A program made the translations under genes and the position numbers. The notes below the pieces were generated by a model. The model was not told where the DNA came from, did not search any database, and saw nothing but the letters and a program-made list of their open reading frames with translations. Source: JBBIRG01 sp964410965 (GTDB lineage: Bacteria > CLD3 > SB21 > JBBIRG01). Taken from it: a DNA stretch of 64,000 nt. This document shows, one piece after another, positions 26,357 to 36,202 of this stretch; positions within the stretch are counted from its first letter, which is position 1; each line of letters begins with the position of its first letter. The stretch is taken from contig CAYPIY010000006.1 of NCBI GenBank assembly GCA_964410965.1, forward strand, positions 263,744 through 327,743. The letters run 5' to 3'.

Positions 26357-26839
26357 ATGGAAAACCTCTTAACGGAAAAATATCTTTTCTTTATAACCGG
26401 AGAACGGTCATACGCAATTCATCTGAAGCACATTAAGGAAATTCTGAGAATGGTTTCCATGCATTCTGTTTCAGAACTGCCGCCGTTTGTAACCGGAGTA
26501 ATCAATCTCAGGGGAACCATGCTGCCGGTCGTTGATTTTCAGGTACGGGCGGGCCTTGGAAAAACAATGATCACAGCAAAAACCAGGATCATTGTTGTGA
26601 AAATGGAAAACTTACTCGTCGGGCTACTGGTTGACCATGTTTCTGAAGTGATCGATGTTCATCCGGATATGATATCAAGAAATATTCAGCCGGACGTAGT
26701 CCTGAATAGTAAATATATCAGCGGCATGGTCGTTTTACGTGAACAATGGATCACGCTGATCGACATTAAAAGCATCTTAACAGATCAAGAACAGTCATGG
26801 TTTAAAGAGCAGGTCAATGAACAATCCGCAGTTGAATAG
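26357..26839 (+). CDS. cheW: CheW chemotaxis coupling protein
   Basis: 160 residues forming one CheW domain: FFITGERSYAIHLKHIKEILRM, the conserved FVTGVINLRGTMLPVVDF and VGLLVDHVSEVIDV. It couples chemoreceptors to CheA. Its end overlaps the start of the next gene (cheR) by 23 bases, typical of translational coupling. A second CheW domain is encoded two genes downstream, so this one may serve a different receptor. Confidence 0.94.
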   Translation: MENLLTEKYLFFITGERSYAIHLKHIKEILRMVSMHSVSELPPFVTGVINLRGTMLPVVDFQVRAGLGKTMITAKTRIIVVKMENLLVGLLVDHVSEVIDVHPDMISRNIQPDVVLNSKYISGMVVLREQWITLIDIKSILTDQEQSWFKEQVNEQSAVE

Positions 26840-28502
26840 CAAATCCAAACCAGCCGCCCAGCTTCAGATGGTAACGCGTGAAGCTGAGTTTTCTGACCAG
26901 GATTTTATCCGGTTCAGGGATTTAGTACGTTTGAAAAGCGGAATCTATTTTAATGAAAAAAAACGGAGTGATCTTAAAACCGGAGTGCTGAAGGCGTTTC
27001 ACTACTCCGGCTTTCCCAATACCAATGCATATTATGATACTCTGGCGGGTGAGCCAAGCAGCTCAACTCTTTTTAAAACTCTGGTGTCTTTTTTAACGGT
27101 CGGGGAGACTTATTTTTTCAGGCATTTCGATGTCCTTGAAAAGCAAATCCTTCCAAGGCTGATCCGTTCACATCAGCACGACAAGACACTTCGCATCTGG
27201 AGCGCGGGGTGTTCCACGGGAGAAGAACCCTATACCATTGCAATGGTCCTGGATCATATACTGCCCGATTTGGCAGAATGGAAACTTCAGATAGTCGGTA
27301 CGGATATCAATATCAATTCACTGGAATACGCTCGGGAAGCCGTGTATCGCCCATGGTCGCTCCGAAGTATCAATGATTTTTACAAGGAGAAATATTTCCG
27401 GAAAAAAGAGGGACTGTATTATATCGATTCCGCAATCAGGAAAATGGTCCGATTTGAGTATCTGAATCTTGTGGACGACTGTTACCCTTCGCTGCAGAAT
27501 GAGACGGTTGATCTGGACATTATTTTCTGCCGGAACGTAACAATCTATTTTGAGGCGGAGACCACCATCAAGGTTATCAACCGTTTTTACAGGTGTCTCA
27601 AGGATAAAAGTTATCTCGCAGTCGGCCATGCAGAACCCAGCAGCCTGATCTATGACCAGTACATCGCTGAGATTTTTCCGGACGCTGTCATTTACAGAAA
27701 AGATGCATCCGCAAAAAAAGAAATGCAGTACAAAACCGGAATACGGACAAGAGAGGAAATGTTCAGTGGTCGACGTTTTCAGCCATCCGGTGATGTGACC
27801 TCGAATCTCGCAAAACTTCAGACCCAGATCGACAAGCTTTCGAACACGCATGATACAGAAGAAATCGCCCGGGAGGAATCAAAAAAGAAGAAAATCTCTG
27901 AAGTCCCGAAAAAAGCAACCGAAAATGTCCCCAAGGAAAAATCCGAAACCCCTGCACCGAAAGCCGATGCGGACGAGACCGCAGAAATAAAGGGAAGAGA
28001 CTTCCAAAGTCAGGAATTCATGCTTTTCGGAGAGGGTATTGATCAATTCCAGAAAAAACAATTTGAAGAAGCCGAAAAGATATTTAAAAAACTGATTGCC
28101 CAGTTTCCTTCGAACGGCCGCGGCCATTATATGATTGCACATATCAATGCGAATCTTGACCGCATCGAAGACGCAAAGAAATATTGTTACCTTGCGATTG
28201 AAAAAGACTCACTCCTGATTGAAGCGTATTATCTGCTGGGACTGATTTTCAAGGAGGAAAACGCATTTGACGATTCGATTAAAATGCTGAAAAAGGCCAT
28301 CTACATCAACATGAACTTTGTGGCCGGATACTATGAACTCGCTGTGAATTACTTTAAACTGGGAGATACCGTTCAGGGCCGTAAGTATCTGAAACAAACC
28401 GATAAAATCCTGAGAGGATTTGATCCGGAAACCCGTGTAGGTATTCTGGATGACCTTAACGCCCGTGAACTGGGCATGATGGTCAAAATGTGGGATACGT
28501 AA
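26817..28502 (+). CDS. cheR: CheR methyltransferase fused to TPR repeats
   Basis: 561 residues. The CheR domain spans about 20-295, with the N-terminal helical part (FIRFRDLVRLKSGIYFNEKKRSDL), the AdoMet motif IWSAGCSTGEEPYTIAMVL and DIIFCRNVTIYFE. A charged linker (about 310-400, Lys/Glu/Pro-rich) leads to a TPR domain at about 405-540 (GEGIDQFQKKQFEEAEKIFKKLIAQFP and following units). CheR methylates receptor glutamates. The CheR-TPR design recalls FrzF of Myxococcus, where the TPRs control methylation. The start lies inside the end of cheW. Confidence 0.93.
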   Translation: MNNPQLNSKSKPAAQLQMVTREAEFSDQDFIRFRDLVRLKSGIYFNEKKRSDLKTGVLKAFHYSGFPNTNAYYDTLAGEPSSSTLFKTLVSFLTVGETYFFRHFDVLEKQILPRLIRSHQHDKTLRIWSAGCSTGEEPYTIAMVLDHILPDLAEWKLQIVGTDININSLEYAREAVYRPWSLRSINDFYKEKYFRKKEGLYYIDSAIRKMVRFEYLNLVDDCYPSLQNETVDLDIIFCRNVTIYFEAETTIKVINRFYRCLKDKSYLAVGHAEPSSLIYDQYIAEIFPDAVIYRKDASAKKEMQYKTGIRTREEMFSGRRFQPSGDVTSNLAKLQTQIDKLSNTHDTEEIAREESKKKKISEVPKKATENVPKEKSETPAPKADADETAEIKGRDFQSQEFMLFGEGIDQFQKKQFEEAEKIFKKLIAQFPSNGRGHYMIAHINANLDRIEDAKKYCYLAIEKDSLLIEAYYLLGLIFKEENAFDDSIKMLKKAIYINMNFVAGYYELAVNYFKLGDTVQGRKYLKQTDKILRGFDPETRVGILDDLNARELGMMVKMWDT

Positions 28503-28544
28503 TTAAACCGAACCATTAGAGGGTAAACAGGCAGGAAATTACCA

Positions 28545-29432
28545 ATGAGTCAATCAGACCAGAATGACAAAAAAAAGAATCATTCCTGTTTTTCGGCAAT
28601 AACATCCAAAAGAATCGCCGAGATCAATGAAAGGATTGCCGGGGCTTTTATTCCGGACAATGTTAGTTGCTGGGACTTAGTGCAGTGTGGTGTCGAACAA
28701 CAATGCGAGGTGTTTCAGCAAAAAGCCGGGCGTCACTGCTATCTCTATGACCGGACTTTCTGTTTTGGCGAAGACATGGGTGAATTCCACGAGAAGATCA
28801 AGATTTGCGTAACCGGATGCCCTTTTTACAGGATGCTTCATAAGGAAATCGGAGAGACATGGATACAAGCCCATCAGCAACTGGCAGGAATTATAGCCGG
28901 AGAACAGATCCGGGTCGGTGAAGCGGAGATCCTTGAAAGAAGGGCAAATATCCTGGGTCAGCATCAGGCGGAGAAAGAAACGGGAGAAAAAATTGAACTG
29001 GTGATCTTTCAGCTTGGTTCGGATTATTTTGCGCTGGATGCACTGCATATTGATGAAATCCGGACCCTCACGGAAATTACGCCCGTTCCCTGCACACCCG
29101 ATTATATTCTCGGGATTTGCACCATACGAGGAAATATCTATTCCGTGCTTGACATCCGGAATTTTTTCAACACCGAGGATCAGTCCGTGACGGATGCCAG
29201 CATGCTGATCATTGTTGCCTCGAGGGATTTTCATGCCTGTGTGCTTGTGGATTCCGTTCTGGAACGCCAGTCAGTAAGAAAATCTGATATTAAACATTCG
29301 GCTACAGGAATGAAGAATATCGAATCCGGCTATGTCAGCGGATTTATCCTGTACAACCAGAAAATCGCAACCGTGATCAACTGGGAAGGGTTTATTTCCC
29401 ATTCAAAATTAGTGATCAATGAAGAAGTATAA
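28545..29432 (+). CDS. Cysteine-rich two-CW domain fused to a CheW domain
   Basis: 295 residues. Residues 42-92 contain a two-CW-like cysteine pattern: C42-W43, C48, C54, C65, C73, C88 and C92 (SCWDLVQC, HCYLYDRTFC, ICVTGC). The CheW domain spans about 145-285 (LVIFQLGSDYFALDALHIDEIRTL, YILGICTIRGNIYSVLDIRNFF, ACVLVDSVLERQ). Two-CW domains are known mainly beside chemoreceptors and may bind metal or sense redox state. Fusing one to a coupling protein would put the sensor next to CheA. The helical segment between them (about 100-140) may be a linker. It precedes an MCP that has no ligand-binding domain. Confidence 0.82.
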   Translation: MSQSDQNDKKKNHSCFSAITSKRIAEINERIAGAFIPDNVSCWDLVQCGVEQQCEVFQQKAGRHCYLYDRTFCFGEDMGEFHEKIKICVTGCPFYRMLHKEIGETWIQAHQQLAGIIAGEQIRVGEAEILERRANILGQHQAEKETGEKIELVIFQLGSDYFALDALHIDEIRTLTEITPVPCTPDYILGICTIRGNIYSVLDIRNFFNTEDQSVTDASMLIIVASRDFHACVLVDSVLERQSVRKSDIKHSATGMKNIESGYVSGFILYNQKIATVINWEGFISHSKLVINEEV

Positions 29433-29449
29433 TACGCTGTGAGGTTGCC

Positions 29450-30703
29450 ATGGAATTAATTCCCGTTCTCTATTTTTTATCCCTGTTGCTGGCCTTTCCG
29501 GCAGCTGTTTTCCTGATGTATTTTTTTCTTGAAAAGAAAAAATACGTTCTGCAGTTGTCGCTGCGTTCAGCGCCGTTTCTTTTTGTGACTCTGTTTTGCT
29601 GTTTTTTGACAGGCTATTACGCAGATTCGGTTTTGGCTTGGACCCTGATTTACAGCCTGGGTTTTATCAGCTGTCTCATTTTCTGCATCTTGTTTTTCAG
29701 GAAAACGATCATTCCTGTACTGCAGATGGAAAAGGTCATCAACCGCGTTTCGCAGAAAGATTATACCGTTCGTCTGAAAATGGGGCTGATGGCTGAAATG
29801 ATCGATTATGAAAACAAGTTCAATGATATGCTTTCCAGCCTTGAATATTTCCGCATTACACTTCAGGAGGTTATCACGAGACTTTCCCCGATTGTGCAGG
29901 AACTGACGGCTACAATCAATGAGCAAGCTGCGGGGATGAGTGAACAGTCCTCGGCGCTGAACCAAACCACCACCACGACGCAGGAGTTGGCGACCACTTC
30001 TCATCAAACCACGGAAAAAGCACAGTTTGTGGTGGAAAGCGCCGAACGGAGCATGGAAGTGACCAGCAGAGGAAAACAGGCCGTGGACGGAACCGTGGAA
30101 GAAATGAATGAGATCCGTAAGCGGGTCGAGCGCATTGCCGAGCAGACCCTTGATCTGAGCGAGAAAACCCAGCAAATCGGGATCATTACTACCACCGTCA
30201 ATGACATAGCCGAACAGACGAACATGCTGGCGCTTAACGCCGCCATTGAAGCCAGCAAAGCCGGAGAATCAGGCAAGGGATTCAGCGTCGTCGCAATGGA
30301 AGTGCGGAAACTTGCGGAAAAAAGCAAGGAAGCCGCCCTGAGAATCCGTGACCTAATCACTCAAATCCAGAACGCGACCAATTCCACAGTCATGGCGACC
30401 GAGGAAGGATCAAAACGGGTGGACATCGGCGTAGACAAAATCCGCGAAGCCGGGCGGTTGATGGACGAAAGCATCCAGAGTCTGGAAGAAAATGTCGGGT
30501 ATGCACAGCAGATACTTGTCGGAAGCAAGCAGCAGACCATCGGTATAGAGCAGATCACTCTCGCTATGGCCAATATCAACGATGTCGTGAAGCAGGTTGC
30601 CACCGGAACCAATCAGACCCAGAGCGCAATTGACTCTGTCCTTGACCTGACAAAAGAACTGGATGAAGTCATCAGTAAAAACCATCAGTTTAAAACGGAT
30701 TAA
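29450..30703 (+). CDS. Chemoreceptor with three membrane helices and no periplasmic sensor domain
   Basis: 417 residues. Three hydrophobic helices (about 4-27, 38-57 and 61-84) are joined by short loops, so there is no room for a periplasmic ligand domain. A HAMP-like segment follows (about 84-140). The signalling coiled coil has the tip IAEQTNMLALNAAIEASKAGESGKGF and VVAMEVRKLAEKS. Such receptors may sense membrane state or take input from another protein. The adjacent two-CW/CheW fusion, 17 bases upstream, is a natural candidate partner. Both MCPs in the cluster have intact signalling tips. Confidence 0.93.
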   Translation: MELIPVLYFLSLLLAFPAAVFLMYFFLEKKKYVLQLSLRSAPFLFVTLFCCFLTGYYADSVLAWTLIYSLGFISCLIFCILFFRKTIIPVLQMEKVINRVSQKDYTVRLKMGLMAEMIDYENKFNDMLSSLEYFRITLQEVITRLSPIVQELTATINEQAAGMSEQSSALNQTTTTTQELATTSHQTTEKAQFVVESAERSMEVTSRGKQAVDGTVEEMNEIRKRVERIAEQTLDLSEKTQQIGIITTTVNDIAEQTNMLALNAAIEASKAGESGKGFSVVAMEVRKLAEKSKEAALRIRDLITQIQNATNSTVMATEEGSKRVDIGVDKIREAGRLMDESIQSLEENVGYAQQILVGSKQQTIGIEQITLAMANINDVVKQVATGTNQTQSAIDSVLDLTKELDEVISKNHQFKTD

Positions 30704-30750
30704 TACGGGTTTCATCTCATTATGCAGAGACCAATCTAAAGGCATACATT

Positions 30751-33243
30751 ATGGAGCTGAATAAAGAAGAGCTCAAGGAAATGATGTCGATCTTCAGGAT
30801 CGAAAGCGAGGAACACCTGAAGAACCTGAACAAGGGGCTTCTCAGCCTTGAAGAAAAGCCGGACTCAAAGGACATGCTGGACGAATTGTTCAGAACGGCG
30901 CACAGTATCAAAGGCGCGGCAAGGATGATGGGTTTCTCCAAAATCGAGGCCATTGCTCATAAAATTGAGGATATTTTCGGATTGATCCGCAGTGGCCGTA
31001 TTCAGCTGACACCGGCTGATTTCGACGGCATTTATGAGGGGGTGGATTTGATCTCCCGCATTATCGAGCAGATATCACAGGAGGGCTCTGATCAGGAAAT
31101 AAACATTGAATCGGTATGCGCAAGGCTGGCGGATATCACGGCAATTGCTTCCTCTGAAAAGACAACCGTTCAGAAACCTGTTGAAGAGAAGAAAACTACG
31201 GCTGCAACTACAGTGGCCGATGATGTTAAACCGGATGAAGTAATGCCTGTCGTCCCGGAAGAAACCATAATTCATATTGCCCAAAAACAGACCGAAGCAA
31301 CAGCGGAGACCGAAGAAACCGATGCTTCTGAATCTGAAACCCGGGATGAGAAAACCTCACAAGCAACGGATGATAACGCTTTTATCAGGGTACCCACACG
31401 CAGAATGGATGATTTAATGAATCAGGTCAGTGAGTTGGTGACTTCAAGGATCAAAACCCAGCAAAGACTGATTGACATAAAAAAATCCATCGATTTCATT
31501 AGTGAGTGGCAGCAGATTCACGACAGAATCAAATCAACCCATGAAATCTTGAAGAATAAACTTACAAATATGGAATCCCAGCGTCAGGCCCATGACGATA
31601 CGGCGCTCATGCTGCTCAGGAGCAACTGGATTCAGCCTTATGAGATTAAAAATGTACTCGGTACATTTGAACAATCCGTTGATAAACTAGGCCGGATCAG
31701 TGACAGCCTGAATGATATTTTCGACAAGCAGAATGAGGATAATATCAGGATAGGTACCATTGTTAACGATATACAGGATAACCTGAGAATTATCCGCCTG
31801 ATCCCGATGTCCACACTGTTTGACCTGTATCCACGAATGGTCAGGGATATATGCAAAACACAGAATAAAAAAGCAAGACTCGTGATCATCGGGGGGGATA
31901 CACGCGTGGATAAAAAGGTTCTGGAAGAGCTCAAGGATCCTCTGATTCATCTTATCCGGAATTCGGTTGATCACGGTATTGAATTGCCCGATGACCGTGA
32001 GAACGGGGGAAAGTCCGCGGAAGGAACGATCACTCTGAAGGCAGGGTATGTGGGAAATATGGTTCAGGTCGAGATCAATGATGACGGAAGAGGGATTGAT
32101 ACTGACCGGATTGCTCAAATTGCCGTGAAAAAAGGATATATTAAGCGTGAACAGCTTACGGACGTTTCGAAGCATGAACTGATCGGCCTGATTTTTCATT
32201 CGGGATTCAGTACGGCTAAAATCATAACGGATATTTCAGGACGAGGGGTCGGACTGGATATTGTCAAAGCGAATGTTGAAAAGATCAAGGGGACGATCGA
32301 AACTTTTTCCGAAAAGGGTAAAGGAACCCGTTTTATCGTGAAATTACCGCTGACCCTTGCGACCACACATGTGCTGATTATAGAAGTTGCCGGAGAAACA
32401 TACTCGATTCCCATAGATTACATCGAACGCACACTCCGCCTGACAGAGGAAGAACTGTATTCGAGCGGAAATAATCCTTTCATTCTTGTGCAGGACAAGC
32501 CCGTACCGTTGTTTAAACTTGAGGATTACCTGGGAAATATCAAGCAACGGCTGAAGCAAAAAGGGCTACATAAAATCATTCATAGCGACAAAAGCTCCCG
32601 CGTTCATCTTACGAAAATCGAAAGCAATAAGGTCCCGGCCGTAGTTTTTAATACCGGAAGCCGGAGAGTCGCTTTCCTGATCGATAAACTCCTGGATGAA
32701 CAGGAAGTCGTTGTAAAAAATCTGGGACAGCAGCTACGACGGGTTCGTAATGTTGCCGGCTGCACTATTCTCGGAGACGGGCGCATTTCAATAATTTTAA
32801 ATCCGATGGACCTTGTCAAGACGGTGCAGGGCGCGGCTTCCAAATTCGTATTCAGGGAACGCCGCCAGCGGGATCTCGTGAAAAAACGCGTTCTTGTGGT
32901 TGACGATTCTATCACCACCCGTACACTGGAAAAAAACATCCTGGAGTCGGCGGGATATCACGTGACAACCGCTACTAACGGGGCGGAAGGGTTTAACAAG
33001 CTGGTGGACGGCGCTTTTGACATTATCGTCAGTGATGTTGAGATGCCGGTCATGAACGGGTTTGAATTTGCAGAAAAAGTCAGAAGGGAGTTTAAAACGC
33101 CCGATATCCCGTTTATTTTATGCACATCGCTGGAAGCTGAAAAAGACAAGCGGCGGGGCATTGAAGTCGGCGCGAACGCTTATATCGTCAAGGGCTCGTT
33201 CGACCAGTCTAATTTGCTCGAAACCATAGAACGCTTACTTTAA
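30751..33243 (+). CDS. cheA: Hybrid CheA histidine kinase with a C-terminal receiver
   Basis: 830 residues. Hpt domain at 1-110 with phosphoacceptor H51 in TAHSIKGAARMMGF. A Thr/Glu-rich linker at about 125-210 replaces the CheY-binding P2 domain. Dimerisation domain from about 212 (VPTRRMDDLMNQVSELV). HATPase with the N box HLIRNSVDHGIELP, DDGRGID and GRGVGLDIVKANVEKIKG. A CheW-like P5 domain follows at about 535-700. The receiver at about 712-830 has KRVLVVDDS and phospho-Asp in IIVSDVEMPVMNG. CheA-receiver fusions without P2 resemble FrzE and alternative-function systems. Phosphate may pass to the fused receiver rather than a CheY. Confidence 0.95.
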   Translation: MELNKEELKEMMSIFRIESEEHLKNLNKGLLSLEEKPDSKDMLDELFRTAHSIKGAARMMGFSKIEAIAHKIEDIFGLIRSGRIQLTPADFDGIYEGVDLISRIIEQISQEGSDQEINIESVCARLADITAIASSEKTTVQKPVEEKKTTAATTVADDVKPDEVMPVVPEETIIHIAQKQTEATAETEETDASESETRDEKTSQATDDNAFIRVPTRRMDDLMNQVSELVTSRIKTQQRLIDIKKSIDFISEWQQIHDRIKSTHEILKNKLTNMESQRQAHDDTALMLLRSNWIQPYEIKNVLGTFEQSVDKLGRISDSLNDIFDKQNEDNIRIGTIVNDIQDNLRIIRLIPMSTLFDLYPRMVRDICKTQNKKARLVIIGGDTRVDKKVLEELKDPLIHLIRNSVDHGIELPDDRENGGKSAEGTITLKAGYVGNMVQVEINDDGRGIDTDRIAQIAVKKGYIKREQLTDVSKHELIGLIFHSGFSTAKIITDISGRGVGLDIVKANVEKIKGTIETFSEKGKGTRFIVKLPLTLATTHVLIIEVAGETYSIPIDYIERTLRLTEEELYSSGNNPFILVQDKPVPLFKLEDYLGNIKQRLKQKGLHKIIHSDKSSRVHLTKIESNKVPAVVFNTGSRRVAFLIDKLLDEQEVVVKNLGQQLRRVRNVAGCTILGDGRISIILNPMDLVKTVQGAASKFVFRERRQRDLVKKRVLVVDDSITTRTLEKNILESAGYHVTTATNGAEGFNKLVDGAFDIIVSDVEMPVMNGFEFAEKVRREFKTPDIPFILCTSLEAEKDKRRGIEVGANAYIVKGSFDQSNLLETIERLL

Positions 33244-33252
33244 GAGAAGTAT

Positions 33253-34452
33253 ATGGTGCGGATACTGATAGCGGAAGATTCACTCACGGTTGCGATGATC
33301 TTACAGAAGATTTTCGCCACTGACGAAACCTGCCAGGTCATCGGTACGGCGCGCAACGGCAAAGAAGCTGTTGAGAAAGTGAAGCTATTGCGGCCGGACA
33401 TAGTAACCATGGATATCCGCATGCCCATCATGGACGGTTTTGAGGCGACCAAGCAGATCATGATGCAGTGTCCGACGCCAATTCTTGTAATCAGTGCATC
33501 CGTAGGAAAGGACGACCTGAGTGTAGCGTTCAACGCCATACGGGCCGGTGCGCTGGATATCGTCGAAAAGCCGAAGGGCAACCTGGCCATGGATTACGAG
33601 TATATTGGCAAGGACCTGATCAAAAAAGTTAAAACCCTGGCAGGCGTCAAGGTGTTTCATCATATGTCAGCCGGGGTGATGCGGTCAAAGGATTTTTCCA
33701 GGAATAACAAACCCTTTTCCTCGGATACGCAGGAAGTCAAGGTTTCTCCGGGTCAGCAGGCTTCTGCCCTGTTAAATTGTGAACCGCAGCAGAATTTCAA
33801 GGAATCCAAAAAACGTGAGGAATATTCGGTACGGAAGCAGCTGCTGAACGCCAGTATTATTCCCCGAAAACCCGTTGAACTGGTGGCGGTCGCTTCATCT
33901 ACCGGCGGTCCTTCGGCTCTTCTTAAAACGCTGAAACCCCTGCCGGCAAATTTCCCCGTTCCGATCGTCATTGTCCAGCATATATGCGAAGGTTTCGGGC
34001 AGGGTTTCGTGGACTGGCTGAATAAAGAATGCGCCATTACCATCCGTACAGCCGAGAGAGGGGAAACTATGATGCCCGGAAATGTATATGTTGCGCCCGA
34101 CGCTTATCACACGCTGATTGACCCGGGTGGCGTGATCCGGCTCAGTAAATCGATGCCCGTAGGCGGATTAAGGCCCTGTGCGACTCTGATGATGGAATCT
34201 GCCGCTAAAATATTCAAATCGGCCTTAATGGGAGTCATTCTTACGGGTATGGGACGCGACGGAGCCGACGGTATGAAAGCGATCAAGGATCAGGGAGGCG
34301 TAACCCTCGCTCAAAGCCCGGAAACCTGCGTCGTTTTCGGAATGCCCAAAGAGGCCATTGAAATAGGGGCCATCGACAAAGTTGTGTCCATCGATAAAAT
34401 GGGATATGAAATCATGAGCGCATTGAAAATGGATGTGAATGTTTCCGTATAA
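33253..34452 (+). CDS. cheB: CheB methylesterase response regulator
   Basis: 399 residues. The N-terminal receiver (1-125) has D54 in VTMDIRMPIMDG. A long linker (about 140-205) follows. The C-terminal methylesterase has the catalytic Ser in ASSTGGPSALLKTL, His in VQHICEGFGQGFV and Asp in ILTGMGRDGADGM. It removes methyl groups from receptors when phosphorylated. The start is 9 bases after the cheA stop. All known catalytic residues are present. Confidence 0.96.
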   Translation: MVRILIAEDSLTVAMILQKIFATDETCQVIGTARNGKEAVEKVKLLRPDIVTMDIRMPIMDGFEATKQIMMQCPTPILVISASVGKDDLSVAFNAIRAGALDIVEKPKGNLAMDYEYIGKDLIKKVKTLAGVKVFHHMSAGVMRSKDFSRNNKPFSSDTQEVKVSPGQQASALLNCEPQQNFKESKKREEYSVRKQLLNASIIPRKPVELVAVASSTGGPSALLKTLKPLPANFPVPIVIVQHICEGFGQGFVDWLNKECAITIRTAERGETMMPGNVYVAPDAYHTLIDPGGVIRLSKSMPVGGLRPCATLMMESAAKIFKSALMGVILTGMGRDGADGMKAIKDQGGVTLAQSPETCVVFGMPKEAIEIGAIDKVVSIDKMGYEIMSALKMDVNVSV

Positions 34453-34470
34453 TCAAACGAGAGCAAGCCT

Positions 34471-36162
34471 GTGGCAAAAGAAAAAGTTCTAGTCGTCGAT
34501 GACAGCGCAACCCAGCTGATCATGTACAAAATGGCCCTGACCAAGGCCGGATACCGGGTTATCAGCGCAAAAAACGGTGTAGAGGGTATGAACCTCGTGG
34601 AAACGGAGAATCCGGAGTTGATCGTCAGTGATATCATCATGCCGGAGCTAAACGGGTATCAATTCTGTCGTCTCGTAAAAGATGATCCGTCCCGCGCGCA
34701 TATTCCGATCATTCTTCTTACAAGTCTGGGACAGCAGCAGGACCGGTTCTGGGGGATCGAAGCCGGTGCCAACAGTTTTGTGACCAAATCAACCGACACA
34801 TCGGTTCTGCTCAGCGAAGTCGAAAAACTGCTACGCGAGCAGACCCGCCCCCAGACCGTAACTTATTCCGCCCGCGAAGAAGAACGGTATGATTTGGCGG
34901 CCACAGAAGACGGTGTGGAAAACGTCAAATCGAAAATCAACCGCATCCTTGAACGTCTGCTGTATGAATCGACGGTATCAAACCGGATGCGCGATCTATC
35001 GCGTTATGCTTACAACCGGACGGAAATGTTCAGAAAGTTCTATGAGCTCTTTGAGCAGATCATCGAATACAGTGCTTCCTCTGTGACGCTGTTCGCCTAT
35101 AACGAAATCCATTTCATCGCCGACATCCAGAAGCCGGTCACACAGGCTTTCGTGGACGGAATGTATAATCTGATACTGGAACAGGAATTCAATCCCGAAC
35201 GCGTGCGGCTCGGTATGGTACGTAACGTCCGAAGGGAGATGCTGAACGGGGAATTGATCAAAGAGGAAGGCCAGCCGGTTTTCAATTCATCCATGATCGT
35301 ACCTCTTTACGATGACATGGAAGTGATCGGATCCGTTTCAGTGTTTACTCCCGATACTTTCGCCTATAACAAGGATATCTACAAGCTCATGCAGCTGATC
35401 GCACGAGAAATGGTTCTGACCATCCGGTATATTTCCAAACTTGAGGAAATTGAACGGATTAAAAATAATTTTACGTCTACCATCGTTAACGACCTGCGTG
35501 CCCCGATCATTGCCAATCAGAGTTTTGTGGAAGCCCTGTACAATGAATATGTAGACCCCATCACCGAGGACCAAAAGGAGATCCTGGGTAACCTGATGAT
35601 GAATAACCGGCGCCTTTTAAGTTTTATCAACGATATCCTCGATGTTTCCAAGATCGATTCGGGAACGCTGGAAATATTTCCGGAGGAAAATATCGTTAAG
35701 AACGCAATCGATGAGGCCGTTAAAAACATACAGATACTGGCCCAGCAAAAGGACCTGGTACTCATTTCCGAGATGGAGGATGAGGAATTATCGGCATATT
35801 TTGATCATGAGAAAATCGTCCAGGTGTTGAACAACCTTATCACAAACAGCATTAAGTTTACGCCGAACGGAGGAGAAATATACATTCAGGCCGTGCCAGA
35901 CCCGCAAAAAGAAGCGGACATTCGTTTTACGGTCCGGGATACCGGTGTCGGAATTCCGGAAGAAGAAATCCCGCTCATTTTTGATAAATACAAAAGACAG
36001 GGCGGCGTTTTTTCAAGTGATGACTCCGCATCCGGGGGAGGGATAGGACTCGGACTTGCGATTTGCAAAGCGATTGTTGAAGCGCATAAAGGAAAAATAT
36101 GGGTTGAAAGCACGATCGGTGAGGGAACGACAGTGCATTTTACAATCAAACTAACAAAATGA
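34471..36162 (+). CDS. Receiver-GAF-like-HisKA-HATPase protein lacking the phosphoacceptor histidine
   Basis: 563 residues. Receiver at 1-125 with D54 in IVSDIIMPELNG. A helical linker and a GAF-like domain at about 190-320 follow. The HisKA H-box reads FTSTIVNDLRAPI, where the usual SHELRTP histidine is Asn (N340, codon AAC at 35488-35490). The rest of HisKA (LLSFINDILDVSKID) and the HATPase (NNLITNSIKFTPNGG, DTGVGIPEEE, GIGLGLAICKAIVEAHKGKIWV) look intact. It can probably bind ATP but cannot autophosphorylate in the usual way. It may be a phospho-regulated pseudokinase or phosphate sink at the end of the Che pathway. It follows cheB by 18 bases. Confidence 0.88.
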   Translation: MAKEKVLVVDDSATQLIMYKMALTKAGYRVISAKNGVEGMNLVETENPELIVSDIIMPELNGYQFCRLVKDDPSRAHIPIILLTSLGQQQDRFWGIEAGANSFVTKSTDTSVLLSEVEKLLREQTRPQTVTYSAREEERYDLAATEDGVENVKSKINRILERLLYESTVSNRMRDLSRYAYNRTEMFRKFYELFEQIIEYSASSVTLFAYNEIHFIADIQKPVTQAFVDGMYNLILEQEFNPERVRLGMVRNVRREMLNGELIKEEGQPVFNSSMIVPLYDDMEVIGSVSVFTPDTFAYNKDIYKLMQLIAREMVLTIRYISKLEEIERIKNNFTSTIVNDLRAPIIANQSFVEALYNEYVDPITEDQKEILGNLMMNNRRLLSFINDILDVSKIDSGTLEIFPEENIVKNAIDEAVKNIQILAQQKDLVLISEMEDEELSAYFDHEKIVQVLNNLITNSIKFTPNGGEIYIQAVPDPQKEADIRFTVRDTGVGIPEEEIPLIFDKYKRQGGVFSSDDSASGGGIGLGLAICKAIVEAHKGKIWVESTIGEGTTVHFTIKLTK

Positions 36163-36202
36163 CGGATTCTATATATATATTTTTATTTTAATAATTAGTT
36201 AA

